Shown here one piece after another: positions 23,780 through 34,472 of a stretch of DNA of 64,000 bases. The position numbers and the translations under genes are program-made. Under the pieces are notes generated by a model. It was given only the letters and a program-made list of their open reading frames with translations. It had not been told where the DNA came from and ran no database searches. This DNA is from Monosporascus cannonballus (lineage: Eukaryota; Ascomycota; Sordariomycetes; Xylariales), in NCBI GenBank assembly GCA_004154925.1, contig QJNS01000101.1, positions 1 through 64,000 on the forward strand, read 5' to 3'. The first letter of the stretch is position 1, and the number at the start of each line of letters is the position of its first letter.

Positions 23780-23960
23780 GGCAGGTACTGTACATACAAG
23801 TAGGTATTGTCTGATCGCCCAACATATAGGTAGGTATCTGCGCTAAGTAGAGGTACTTTACACATACTTGCATGATGTACCTACCCAATAGGCACAATAG
23901 GAGAGCCTTGGGGCTGTTACTACTAGGTACCTAGGTAAGTAATCACCATGACCTATTACT
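23780..23960. repeat. Cluster of TACCTAGGTA-like motifs
   Basis: Repeated AGGTA/TACCT half-sites in both orientations, including the palindromic GGTACCTAGGTA at about 23929-23936. Similar clusters occur at 24960, 27430-27560, 34225-34365, 47445, 51840 and 52360, always outside coding sequence. Confidence 0.6.
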
Positions 23961-24359
23961 TACCTTTAGGTACTTTACTATCATTGGCAGAAGTACTAAT
24001 ATAATATAGTAGAGTCCCCAATTCAAACCTTAATTGAAATCACTTGTTAACTACCTCCTAAACAGGTAGGTATGCTCCCTATTTACTCTTCTTTTCTTCT
24101 CCTGTTTTCCTCCTTATAATGTATAACGAGGCGTCGGCATAGCCGCTTACGAATGTAACTGAGCTACATATGTAAGGACAGGACGAAATCACTGCTTTTA
24201 TTCGTTGATCAAGAGGCTGCCTCACGTCTCCTGTTACGGCGGCGGATCACCTACATTCACGTAGCATTGCCTTTTCCAGGAGACCAAGCCATAAACTTAG
24301 CCACAAGGCTATTTAAATCTCACATCCTCTACAATGGCCGTCCAGCATGTGACTGCCTT

Positions 24360-24421
24360 GGGGGGGGGGGGGGGGGGGGGGGGGGGNNNNNNNNNNGTCA
24401 TCCCTTCACCCCCCCCCCCCC
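24360..24421. other. Scaffold gap (10 N) between G and C homopolymers
   Basis: A run of 27 G (24360-24386) is followed by ten N (24387-24396), 12 ordinary bases, then 13 C (24409-24421). Long G runs ending in a gap look like a sequencing or assembly artefact rather than natural sequence. Confidence 0.9.
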
Positions 24422-25292
24422 TGCAGAATCGGACGTCATCGTCTCTTCCGTCCTTATCAGATGTGTGTATCCGTGCCTGGCAAGTTATTCAAGGTCCATT
24501 ACGGTTGCTACGTAGCTAGTATCCAGCCCAGCTGAAAACCCCAAAGTCACCTATGAGCATGTAGGATGTATTAACACCATCAAAGCCGGCCCAAGAATAG
24601 ACGAATGCATCTTCGTTTGTTGCACCTGACGATTTGGACTTATTCATAGCTTGAAAAAGTACATAGGTGTGGATAGAATGGCATCCACACAGCCTTAAAG
24701 TTAGCCGTTCATAAACAGTACCGTTCATTCTCCGGAAACGGGCAATGGGCATAGGGGAGGGTAGGCGACTTAAACCAGTCACGGCTCTGAGCCGCAGCCT
24801 TATGGAACGGCCTCCATCAGCGAGGTGTTTCATGGGTGATTTTGCATTACAGGCCCCCAACCTAATGCTTTATACTCACTTCACACGCACCTGACCTTTG
24901 GCTACCTCGGTACTCGAGGGCTTGCTCAAGACCATACCTATCTGATTTCACTCTCCAACCTTACTAGGTACTCTCCAGAGTAAATCAAGCAGGTACTCAT
25001 CAATGATAATTGGCGGCAGCCCTGTCTAGCCCTCGATTCCTTATTTGCACGTCCTGTTAGCCGTTAACATAGGTTTGCTAGACAGGTAATGTACAAGGAG
25101 GCTTTTTTAAGACCACCCGATCCAGTGCTTTGGAAGCCTCATGTAGTTTAAACGGCGAGGAACCGCCCTTTGCCTGCTTGAATATTATACATTTCTCCGA
25201 CTGGCCACAGCATCAGTCAAGCTCCCAAGTGCATGGACCGAATTCTAACACGACGCCGTGCTCCCGTTACTCTGGTATGTGATTAAAGGGAA

Positions 25293-26772
25293 TCAATCGG
25301 CCAACTTCAACTCGAACTCCTCATCCTCCTCTTCGCACATGCTCTTCGGCAACCCGCCGGCGAGGAGATCGTAGTCGTCGTCCTCATCCTCCTCCTCCTC
25401 CGGGTTGAAGATGGACAGGAACGCAACTCGCTCCTTCCATTCCTGATCTTCGGCGGCGGCAGCCGAGGCCTGCGTTTGCGCGTACCGAGCCGGGGTGATG
25501 GTCTTGTCGGAATCGTTGGACGTTGTCGTATCGGAGCGCGGTATCGCGCTCTTCGGCCTGGCCGTGCTAGGTTTTGTAGTAGCATTCTGGGCGATCGCCG
25601 ACGCCGTAGTTCGGCCCTTGCTGTAGCCGATCGTGGTCCGCGAAGTGGCTTCGATGTTCTTGATCTCCAGGGGCGTCTTTCGGGAAATTACCGGCAGCCT
25701 TGAAGTTGGCAATTTGGCTGATCTCAGGCCTGCCACGGTCAAGCTGGTTACCTTCTTTTTCGGGAGGTTGCTCCCTGTAGGCTTGGCCATCCGTCGCTGC
25801 AATGACCTTGTGGTGTCCTCCATAGCCAAAACAGCGGCGGCATTCCGAGATAGTATAGTAGGCGGCGCCTTGCGAGCCGGCGGTTGTTTCGGTTCGTCAG
25901 ACCTGGCCGAGACGGAGATCGGAGTGGCGGCTCTTTTCTTCATCACGAAACCGGCCTCCTCCAGCTCGTCCTCTATGGACCATTCGAAATTCTCAATATC
26001 TTCCTTTACCCTGCGGTTACACTCTTCCATCGCTCTCCTGCTCTTCTCCTCCAATTGCCTGTCTGATAGGGACACACCGTGCTCGTCGATGGGGTTGATA
26101 TAGTAGTCGTAATATCCCCTGAACAAGTTCTCGCGCTTGAGGCCTTCAAATGTGAGGACGCCGTCGGGGAAGACGTCTGATTCGTAGGGGAGATCCTTCG
26201 GCCTAGGGGGACAGTACTCGACCTCATCCTCGCTCGGACGATCGGCTTCCCCAGCGTGGACCTCTAGCTTATTCGATTCAACCTGAGGCTGCTTCGACTT
26301 GGGCACTGCGGGCGTCGGGGCCTTCGAATGGGACGTTTCAATATCTCGAAGAGCGCTCTTCACGTTGACCGGCTGCAAAGCTTGAGCTTTCGCGTTCGTC
26401 GTCTTGTCTCCTAGAACTGCTCGGCTGCGCGGTCCTACGTTCCCTATCAGCATGTCATATATCTGACAGATTTCAGTGCCATGGGCATAAGGGCCTCCTA
26501 CCCATGGGCGTGACGAAATTAGACTTGTCCAGGCCTTTGGCGGCTTTGGAAGTCAGAGCATTCTCGTCGCCTCGAGCACGGCCAGCCAGGTTACTCTTAG
26601 CCCCTGCGACAACATGCGTCGCGTTCTCGTCATTCAAAGGGACCTTGACCGGAGTCTTCGGGTACCGAGCCCCAGGAGTCTTGGGCTGCAACTGTCGGCC
26701 CTGCTGCTGTTTCAGGGAAGCGCCATTCTGGCGAGCGTGCACCAGGTTTTCTTGATCGCGAACGGCCAACAT
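25293..26772 (-). CDS. Conserved hypothetical protein with securin-like features
   Basis: Two exons read 26772-26502 and 26443-25293 (58-nt intron, phase 1); 1,422 nt, 473 aa. It starts MLAVRDQENLVHARQ and is low-complexity, Lys/Pro-rich and probably mostly disordered. The first third has KTPVKVPLNDENATH, GDENALT and FVTPMG with an RxxL element soon after (RAVL), reminiscent of APC/C degrons. The middle has EYCPPRPKDLPYESDVFPDG and an aromatic stretch FRGYYDYYINP. The C-terminus is strongly acidic (a run in FNPEEEEDEDDDYD). N-terminal degron-like motifs, an E-Y-x-P-P block and disorder recall securins such as fission yeast Cut2, but similarity is weak and I cannot claim orthology. Divergent from tropomyosin across about 1 kb. 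Confidence 0.75.
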
Positions 26773-27816
26773 TGTCGGGAACCGGGTATATCGACGCTGC
26801 TCCGGGAATTCTGAGGCGATTCAGATACCGACGAGGGCCCGTAACGGTAGGAGCGAAGCAGGCAGTTCAATGATATGTGGTCCAGAATTGAATGATTCCG
26901 TATGGTGCCTGTGTTGAGAGGATGCTATTGACGGGTTACGGCATTGAGGTAGTTGGATGGACAATACATAGTCGGACTAAAGTCAGGTTGTTACTAAGCC
27001 TACGATGAGTTGCCAATACGGAGCCCGAAATTGAGATCAACTGTACCTACCTATGGATATATTGTGCTGGGGTTTAGAGTTTAGAAAAATAAATGTAATT
27101 GTTTTGTATTGTTGTCAAAGCAACCACCGGGCTAGGGGGAGTGGGGCATCATGTACGAAAGAAGGTACCATACCATACTAGGAAATGTCCAATCAAACAG
27201 CCATCTCCCTCAGGGCCATGGTGGGCCCCAGAGTTGGATTAGGGCGTCTGGAGAGCTCGTACGAAGAGAGGTACTTTGTACACACCTCACTGCCAGCTGT
27301 TTCCATGGAAGCCGATGGAGGAGGTATGGAAGACCAAAATGCCCAACTAACAGTGGACAAAAGCCGTTCACTGGCTGCTGGCCACCCACCTGTCCGTACG
27401 ATAGAGGGGGATTACGTCGTAAGTTTGCAAGTCGATTGGGTGCCTACCAGGTACCTAGTCGGTGTGATAGGAGGATGGTACCTACGATAAGGTATGCACA
27501 ATAGGCAGGCGGTATGTACCTCATGCTGTGCATATTAGCCGGTACTTAGATACCTACAGATGGCCCCCCCGTCCCCCTATCACCTCTGAAATTCAATGTT
27601 CCACGGGCCAACGCCCAAACCAACCAATAATCAAGCAATCTCCATATATCAACCTGAGTCCCTTCCTTTTCTTTCTCTTGAGAACTTCACGCCTTCTTGT
27701 CAACGCTTGCACACCTACAAAGTCTTTTCATTTTTACAGCCAGGAACGCTCGCCTCGACGATTTGTCCTCTTATCCCTCATACTCTCATTCAACCTAAAG
27801 CGCCAGACCAGCAACC
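26773..27816. other. Divergent promoter region, securin-like gene / tropomyosin
   Basis: No gene supported. Holds several TACCTAGGTA-type half-sites (27430-27560) and a long pyrimidine-rich leader (27655-27800) just before the tropomyosin ATG. Confidence 0.5.
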
Positions 27817-28614
27817 ATGGATCGCATCAAGCAGGTCGGTCAACACCGCCTATCTCCCCTTTTCCTTTACCCCGCCATACGCTCCAAGCAGCAACCTACA
27901 TTCCACACTCGCATGTCTTCGACCTCCATGTCGAGTCGTCTTCAATAGTTGTATCGGGGGTAGATAACATCTACGACTATCGATTTAATGATCCACAATG
28001 CATGACACATAGTGTCTTTGTGGAGACGATGGTACTAATGATCAACTACCTTGTAGAGAATGAACCAGCTCCGACTGGAGGCCGACGAGTCCGCCGCTAA
28101 GGTCGAGGAGCTCCAGGCCAAGGTCAAGGCTCTCGAGCAGGAGAATCTCGCCAAGGAGCAGGAGATCTCCTCCCTTAACCACAAGAACGGCGTACTCGAG
28201 ACCGATAACGAGAAGCTCGACAACACTGTCAGAGAGCTGAAGAAGGCGGCAAGTGAGGGAGAGCAACATGGTACGCAAAACGAAACCTTGCAACGAAGAC
28301 TTCAGCTGCTCGAGGAAGAAGCCGAAGAAGCAGATAAGAACCTTCGTGAGATCAACGAGAAGTGAGTGCATTCTTGAATCCCCTTGCCGTCGGTGACGCG
28401 ACCTTGTATAGCGTATCTAGCCCCTTGCTAACCATCCGTCAACCGCCGCAGGCTACGCCAAACTGACGTGAAAGCCGGTCACTTCGAGCGCAAGGTCCAG
28501 GCGTTGGAGAGCGAGCGGGACCAATGGGAGTCCAAGTACGAAGATATGGCCAAGAAGTACCAGGACCTTCAGAAGGAGCTCGAGGACTTGCAGAACGAGA
28601 TCGGCAACATCTAG
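27817..28614 (+). CDS. TPM1: Tropomyosin
   Basis: Three exons: 27817-27834, 28057-28361, 28452-28614; 486 nt, 161 aa, the usual length of short fungal tropomyosins. The first exon encodes only MDRIKQ; the second starts RMNQLRLEADESA. The whole protein is one uninterrupted heptad-repeat coiled coil (for example KVEELQAKVKALEQENLAKE). It forms parallel dimers that polymerise along formin-made actin cables. The 222-nt first intron is long for this window. Convergent with RRP17, 330 bp between stops. The exon 2 donor GTGAGT follows the codon for K in the NEK tripeptide; reading through would end the protein there. Confidence 0.95.
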
Positions 28615-28944
28615 AGTATCGGCGATCGTACGACCCAGGTTTGTCCTGCGCGATGCGTCCTCGAGGACCGCGAGACACGGGAAAGGATTTCTTCAACCAG
28701 CAAAATACTGTTATTACCTGGCCAGCGTTTTGGAGGATGCGCACGTGGCTGGCCGGGCTCTATCCGTCGGATATTAGGGAGGGCGAGAGAGTAATGCTGA
28801 AGACCCCATCGTTGATCAACACTTCGCCTGAGATTGGACCTCGTGACGACCTTGAATGGTCATGGTGTACCGGCAACACGTAATAGGGGCCCGGAGATGC
28901 GCTAGAAGCACGGATCGCAAGCCGTGAAGTGTGTGACCAAAGCA
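28615..28944. other. Intergenic between convergent tropomyosin and RRP17
   Basis: 3' flanks of both genes; nothing else seen. Confidence 0.5.
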
Positions 28945-29706
28945 TCAAGCGGCGGCTTTCCTTCTTTTCCTCGCTTTCTCTCTTCTCTGGTTTTGTTGCC
29001 GCTCCACCTTAGTCTCGTATCTAAACTTCTGCTTCTTTTTCTTAGGCTTCAACGTCCTGTCTGTGCTTCCTGAGGTAGACTCATCACCCTGCTTCGCTGT
29101 CCCCTTTAACCCCTCCCCGCCCCCCTCGTCGGACTCTTCCTCCGTCGGCTTGACCAAGCCATCCCTAGAGACATTGACGGATTCGACGGTAACGGTAGTG
29201 AATCGATCCTCATCGATGTATTCTTCCTCGTGATCAAGCGCCTCTGCAGCAGGGGCATCCTCGAAACCACCCCATTCCCTACCCTCCTCTTCGCCCGACA
29301 CGACCTCCTCCTCGTCTATGTAGCCGGCCCGCTCTACCTGCTTGAGGATGGAGGTAACGTGTTGAACATGTTCCTCGATCTCCTTCTTCCTCTCCTCTCG
29401 CAACTATAGGCGTCGTATCGCGTCAGTAATCAAAGATCAAGCAGTCACCCGGATCGAGCAAGCAGAATAAAGCATAGAATATATAATACGTACCTGTTTG
29501 CGGAGATCGATCTTCTCCTGCCGCGCCTTCTTCGCGGCCTCCTCCTGGGCGCGTTTGGCCCGCTGCACCTTGCGCTTGTGGAACCCCGTCAGGTACTCGT
29601 CGCGGGCGCCGGCGTCGAACTTGATCTCCTCCACGGCGTGGCTGGCTTTCCGCTTCTTGGGCGGCGGTCCCAGGAGGCTTTTCTTGGGCCGCGGACGGGC
29701 GAACAT
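28945..29706 (-). CDS. RRP17: Ribosomal RNA-processing protein 17 (Nol12 family)
   Basis: Two exons read 29706-29494 and 29403-28945 (90-nt phase-0 intron); 672 nt, 223 aa. Starts MFARPRPKKSLLGPPPKKRK. The Nol12/Rrp17 core follows: IKFDAGARDEYLTGFHKRKV, a Lys/Arg/Glu-rich helix, then LREERKKEIEEHVQHV. The C-terminal half has an acidic linker and ends with basic clusters (KPKKKKQKFRYETKVER, then KARKRRK) that look like nucleolar localisation signals. Yeast Rrp17 is a 5'-3' exonuclease that trims the 5' ends of 5.8S and 25S rRNA in pre-60S particles. Identification rests on the core and size. Confidence 0.93.
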
Positions 29707-30274
29707 GTTGTAGGCTTGATCCGTGGTAGATTTGGTGTCTGAGCCCGCAATTCAATTACCGTGACGATGGACTATACACGCAGACAGAGTATGTTCGCGA
29801 AAGGTCGGTATGCACGTTGCGCATCCAATGTGCGAACTGGAGTTGGCGATGTAGAGTTTACTATGCGTCCGTCTGATAATCAGAGGTAGCCAATTTTCTC
29901 TCCAAGCCGGCCTCACTTTTTGCTTGGGAGCTCTCTCCAACCCCACTAATAAAACCCCACTGAAGCAGAGTAAAGTTTAAAGACCCCAGCACCGACGTCC
30001 CTTGTAGCCGGCCACTTTTTTACAGTATGCGAGGTTGGCTTACGTATGGGGAGCACGAGAGGGTCGGACTTGTGTTGGCAGGCATCCCGACATCAGCCTA
30101 GCTTGGCACGGCATTAGCACCTGCATAATGTTAGCAGGTGCTGGTACTCACTTACGTACCCTGCTAAGTGCATCCATATCAGAGCCGCGACCTTGGCTTC
30201 AACTCACTGCCGTCACCTTCATCATCAGCTAATCTACATCCAATCCCCTTCAACAAGAGACAAGCGAAATAAAC
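29707..30274. other. Divergent promoter region, RRP17 / BIG1
   Basis: No gene supported; a shared upstream region of about 570 bp for two housekeeping genes. A pyrimidine-rich stretch lies near 30195-30245. Confidence 0.5.
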
Positions 30275-31268
30275 ATGCGTCTCTCAACAACGGGAGCCCT
30301 TGCGGCTTTCTGCGCCACTGCACACGCTTTCTCGGATTCCTCACCTTTTATTCTCTTCTCGACAGCGAAGTACGACCGCGCCATCCGTTACCAGATACCC
30401 CATCCTCGCCTACTGCGTGTAAATCGAACAGATACTAACCGTGATGATAGACTCCCAAAGCCTGCCAGCCTCGATCAGTTGCAATCGAGCTCCCAGGTCA
30501 TGGAATCCGCGAAACACCTCCTTAAGTCCTGCCCGACTACCAGATATCTCGTCGTCTCGCAGCCGAATCTCAACGCAGCTCACCTCGCCGCCGGCCAGGC
30601 AGTTCCCAACTTATACCAGAGGCTAGAGAAGGCCGAAAGCCGTCTCAGCATTGCCGAAGTTATCGGAGACCTTGATGTGAAGGAGCTGTCGGATTACATT
30701 AGGGAATCGTGTGATGGGAAGAGCGCAACCGTGGACGTGTTCGAGCTGGGGCCCATTGCTACGACGCAGAGCGCGACGGCGTTGAAGGAGAACGGTATCT
30801 CCTGCTCTATCATTTTTAGACAGACGGCGAATGTTGACTGCGGCGCAGATGATCAGCTTGCGGCGGTTCTCGAGCAGTACCAGGTGGAGGGTTCTTATAC
30901 TGTCATCTACGCCGCCGGACCCCGGACAGAGGCGCCGAAGACATACACTGCTGATTTCCAGGACAGCACGCACGTGGAGCTGAAGAGGCAGTTACAGCAC
31001 CTCGGAAAGCGAGCTCTTAATGACACGAGCAACCTGCCCTTGTTTGAGAAGTACCAATTCTTCACTCCAGGTCAGCGTTACACGAAGTTTTCGCTCGTTC
31101 GCTGCTCTGTGCTAATGACTGCATACAGGTATCTTCATGGCTGTCTTTGCTCTGGTCGTCCTTCTTTCCATCCTGTATTCTGGCATCTCGGCATTGTCCA
31201 GCCTGGAGGTCTCGTACGGTGCGTTTGATAAGGAGATGGGTCCCGCCGCTCAAAAGAAGCAACAATAA
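30275..31268 (+). CDS. BIG1: BIG1-type ER membrane protein (V-ATPase assembly/cell-wall biogenesis)
   Basis: Three exons: 30275-30369, 30451-31070, 31129-31268; 855 nt, 284 aa. Signal peptide MRLSTTGALAAFCATAHAF, then a luminal domain starting SDSSPFILFSTAK, with QLQSSSQVMESAKHLL. One C-terminal membrane span at about 239-262 (IFMAVFALVVLLSILYSGI) is followed by a short cytosolic tail AFDKEMGPAAQKKQQ. This is the architecture of Big1, related to V-ATPase accessory factors Voa1/ATP6AP1: type I ER membrane protein needed for beta-1,6-glucan synthesis and proton-pump assembly. The first intron (81 nt) is a multiple of three and has no in-frame stop, so retention would insert 27 residues; I call it an intron because of the CTAAC branch site and because splicing joins STAK to LPKPASL as in the family. 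Confidence 0.9.
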
Positions 31269-31855
31269 GTCGGGAAGCAATTACAATTGGAGGACTAGGG
31301 AGGCGCCACAGTGCTGCAGCACTGCGTGTATAATGAGAACAGAGTCCACGGAGTCTGGCCGCCGGAGAAACAGCACTGAACCATTAAAGGATTTCAAGAT
31401 AGGATGGACGCATTAGCGGGTTGATGCCAGTCTGTGTAACAGTAACTGTGATGTAACTAGAATCAAATGGGCTTTTTCCCTTTCGTATCATCTTCAGATA
31501 GATCCCGTGTGAGAGCCAGGCTCCGGTACAGTGAAGTATTATGCATCGGTGCCATTTAGCAAAAAACATCGTGTCTAGTTCAACAACTGCCCGGCCCACC
31601 CAAGGTAGACAGACTCCTGAAACGCCTTGCCAAACTCCCGTCCGCGTCCACGTAGTCCCCCTCCGGTCCGTCATTCACGCCAGCCGGGACATGCGTCCGT
31701 TCGTCCGTTGAATTTTACCTATGTATAGTGCAACCAAACTCCGTGGGAGGCAAGCCCATGACCGACCACGTTCATCCTCTTCCCCTTCCTCTGCTTCCTC
31801 GTCGCTACCCTGCCCGCCCCAAGGGCCAAGGCCGGCTAAATGCCACCACCGTAAG
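31269..31855. other. Intergenic between convergent BIG1 and TRM112
   Basis: 3' flanks only. Plus-strand frames at 31720-32300 are shadows of TRM112 in GC-rich sequence. Confidence 0.5.
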
Positions 31856-32534
31856 CTACACCAGGTGGCTAGGCAGCAGGAAGTTGGCGATGCCCTCGCG
31901 GACGGCGTACTCGTGGCCGCAGCTGCCGCACACGAGCTTGCCCTCCATCATCTGCGTCTCCATCAGCAGGCCGTGCAGGTCCCTCAGGGTCTTCTCGTCG
32001 CCCCGCAGCTCCTCCGCCGTCGGCGGCTGCGGCGGCAGCGCCGGGAAGCCGAGCTTTTGTCGCGGGGTGGCCAGGTTAGCGAGGTGTTTATTTATTTATT
32101 TAAGCTGTAGCGTCCGTCCGCCCGGAGCGAGTGCAGCCGGGGTATGCGGAGGGGCGGGAAGACGGGAGGCGGGGAGAGTGGGAGAGGGCTGGAAGAAGGG
32201 GCTCTCTTTATGTTCCAGCGGCTTGGCCCAGTTGGAGGGGTGGGCGAGTGAGTGGGTGAGGGGACGAAAGGGGACTGGAGATAAAAACCGCGAACATATA
32301 TAGGTGGTGTGAATACGGACATCCGCACCACTCGGCTGAAAAACTCACCTCGGTAGCCGTGGTCGACAGCGCCGACCAGTCGATGCGCGGCAGGAGGTTG
32401 ATCAGGAGCTGAGGGTTGACCTCGATGTCGTCCTGCACCAGCTCCGCGTCCTTGGGGTGCAGGGGATACGAGCTCGAGGAACTCTTGCAGGCCTTGACCG
32501 CGCAGGTCAGGAAGTTGAGGCTCAGGACCTTCAT
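31856..32534 (-). CDS. TRM112: Multifunctional methyltransferase activator Trm112
   Basis: Two exons read 32534-32349 and 32053-31856 (295-nt phase-0 intron, the longest in this window); 384 nt, 127 aa. Starts MKVLSLNFLTCAVKACKSS and ends GIANFLLPSHLV. Four cysteines expected for the zinc knuckle are present: C11 and C16, then LVCGSCGHEY (C104, C107). The protein binds and stabilises several SAM-dependent methyltransferases acting on tRNA, rRNA and release factor eRF1. The acceptor is AAAAG after a CTAAC branch site about 22 nt upstream; it restores LGFPALPPQPPTAEEL. The second exon is conspicuously GC-rich. Confidence 0.96.
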
Positions 32535-32896
32535 AGCTTTCTCTTCTTTTCTACTCGGGCGTGGTGCTAATTTGCAACGAGTTGTCCGATGAAGAATAGG
32601 TAGGGCGATTATGGAAATTTTTTGGCCTTCGGTATCCGATTTGGGGGGTTTTTTTTCTCGCCTTTTTTGGTTTCTCGACTTACACCAATCGAGGTCCCAC
32701 ACTTGTACGCTACATGCAGGTAACTCTTACAGTACTCAATCACGCTACCCTTTATGCCACCAGCCTACCGACCACTTTCAATTCGACATGTGATGCGAAA
32801 GCGAGCATATACAGACACGTATAACAAAATCAATGGCAATCTAAAGCTCATGTTGCATGCACATTTGTATCTACAGGCACTTGTATATGGATACAT
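32535..32896. other. Intergenic between tandem TRM112 and cyclophilin genes
   Basis: TRM112 promoter and cyclophilin 3' flank; T/A-rich in part (32620-32670). Nothing else seen. Confidence 0.45.
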
Positions 32897-33964
32897 CTAT
32901 ACCATGGTCTTCTCGTATTTCTGATTGTCTCGCTCATCTCTCCCCTTGGACCAGCGAACGTAGACTGCCACAGCCCCAATGATGACGGCGAAGAAGAAGG
33001 CCTTCTGAAGGACGGACCACTCGGCAGCCGCCATTGCCGGGTCGGCAACGATCGGCATCTCCTCGGGACTCTCCTCGCTGGAGTATCCCGCGGCAAATTC
33101 GGCGGTCCCCTCAAGATCTGGAAAATGATAAGTCGCCGTTCAGCATTAGGGGCCGGCAAGGCTTCTGGGAGGGAGAGGAGGGGAGGGAGAGTACAAAGAA
33201 TGTCTCATCATAGTTCCACGTGGATACCTTCGGGGGGCACCTCCAGCTCTCCGCTCTTGGCGATCTTGACGGTCTTCTTCGGCTTGTCACCAGGACCCTT
33301 CTCGGCGTTCTCGATCTTGGTGACGATGTCCATCCCCTCGAGGACCTCGCCGAAGACGACGTGTCGGCCATCGAGCCATCTGTTACGGTGTTAGGGCCCC
33401 TCTTCCGTCCTTATTCCGTCTTAGCTCCTAGGAAGGGGGGGGAGATTGCTTACGAGGTAACGACGGTGGTGATGAAGAACTGGGAGCCGTTGGTGTCTTT
33501 GCCGGCGTTGGCCATGGACAGGAGACCGGGCTTGGAGTGCTTTAGCTTGAAGTTCTCGTCGGCGAACTTCTCTCCGTAGACTAGAGTGGCCCGTCGTTAG
33601 CGCAGGCTGCGGCCGACACGGCATCCGAATACTTACTGGACTTGCCACCAGTGCCGTCGCCGTTTGTGAAGTCGCCTCCCTGGATCATGAAGTCCTTGAT
33701 GACACGGTGGAAGGTAGAGCCCTCGTAGCCGAAACCCTTCTCGCCGGTAGCCAGAGCCCGGAAGTTCTCGGCGGTCTTGGGTACGGTCTTGCCGTACAGA
33801 CCAAGCACGATCCGCCCGAGGGGCTCATCGCCGTGGGTTATGTCGAAGTAGACCTTGTTGGTGATCTTGGGGCCCTTGGTGGCGGCAGCCGTCTGGGAGA
33901 AGCAGACGAGGCTCACGCCGACCAGCAGCAGGGCGCTGACGAAGAGTCGACGAAGGTTGAACAT
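32897..33964 (-). CDS. cypB: ER peptidyl-prolyl cis-trans isomerase (cyclophilin B type) with C-terminal membrane span
   Basis: Four exons read 33964-33637, 33580-33454, 33379-33228, 33117-32897; 828 nt, 275 aa. ATG at 33964 gives [20 protein letters not shown], a signal peptide. The cyclophilin domain (about 33-195) holds all the hallmarks: [24 protein letters not shown] and [12 protein letters not shown]. It catalyses proline isomerisation on proteins folding in the ER. The fourth exon adds an acidic linker and a hydrophobic segment at about 242-257 ([17 protein letters not shown]), then a basic tail. If the last intron (33227-33118, weak donor GTATCC) is not removed, translation ends shortly after in PEGIHVEL, a soluble form with an ER-retention-like tetrapeptide (see findings). 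It is divergent from uS13m. Confidence 0.92.
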
Positions 33965-34472
33965 CGTCAACGAATTGAGTCGATGCGGTTAGGTGGGGTG
34001 ATTATTCTCTTCTGTATATAGAGGCGTCTTCCTCGGGACAAGGCGGGATGGGTGCAAAAGAGGAGATGACACCAAAGCGAGGGAGGGACAATGGCCGGAA
34101 TTGAATTTATGGCTACGTTTCAACTCCCAAGCCATATGCTGTACCATGTATGCAAAGACCCCCCCTGGCTCTGGGGACAAGGGGGAATCCAATTATCGAT
34201 AACGGCGGCGTCTCAAGTTCCAGCTCCCCACTTAGGGATAGGTACAGTACCTACGGGAGCTACATAGAGGCAATATGGTCCAAGCGTCACTATAGCCCCT
34301 GCGGTAAGTGCCTGGCTACCTAGGTAGGCAGGTACCTCTGTAAGTAGGTACCTGGGTACGTTGTAGAAAGAGATATCGATATCCCATCCGCTTCGGCCGT
34401 GCTTGAAGACTATCAAAAAGCGCCCGGCGACAGCAACGTCCACCATCCGTGCCCTATCCCCCATTGCCCAAG
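33965..34472. other. Divergent promoter region, cyclophilin / uS13m
   Basis: About 500 bp. Holds the second densest TACCTAGGTA-type cluster (34225-34365) and no coding signal. Confidence 0.5.
34225..34365. repeat. Cluster of TACCTAGGTA-like motifs
   Basis: Includes CTACCTAGGTAGGCAGGTAC at about 34317 and further AGGTACCT half-sites, in a divergent promoter. Confidence 0.6.

Larger units (their letters stand above)
23207..25292. other. Intergenic: SET1 upstream region, motif cluster and assembly gap
   Basis: Contains a dense cluster of AGGTA/TACCT motifs (about 23780-23960), a scaffold gap at 24387-24396, and frames with no recognisable content (for example 24516-24860, minus). A pyrimidine-poor, AT-richer stretch at 23990-24130 precedes the gap. 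Confidence 0.45.

Noticed and set aside
24516..24860. 114-codon minus-strand frame near the first gap
   Set aside because: No recognisable content, no promoter or splice context.
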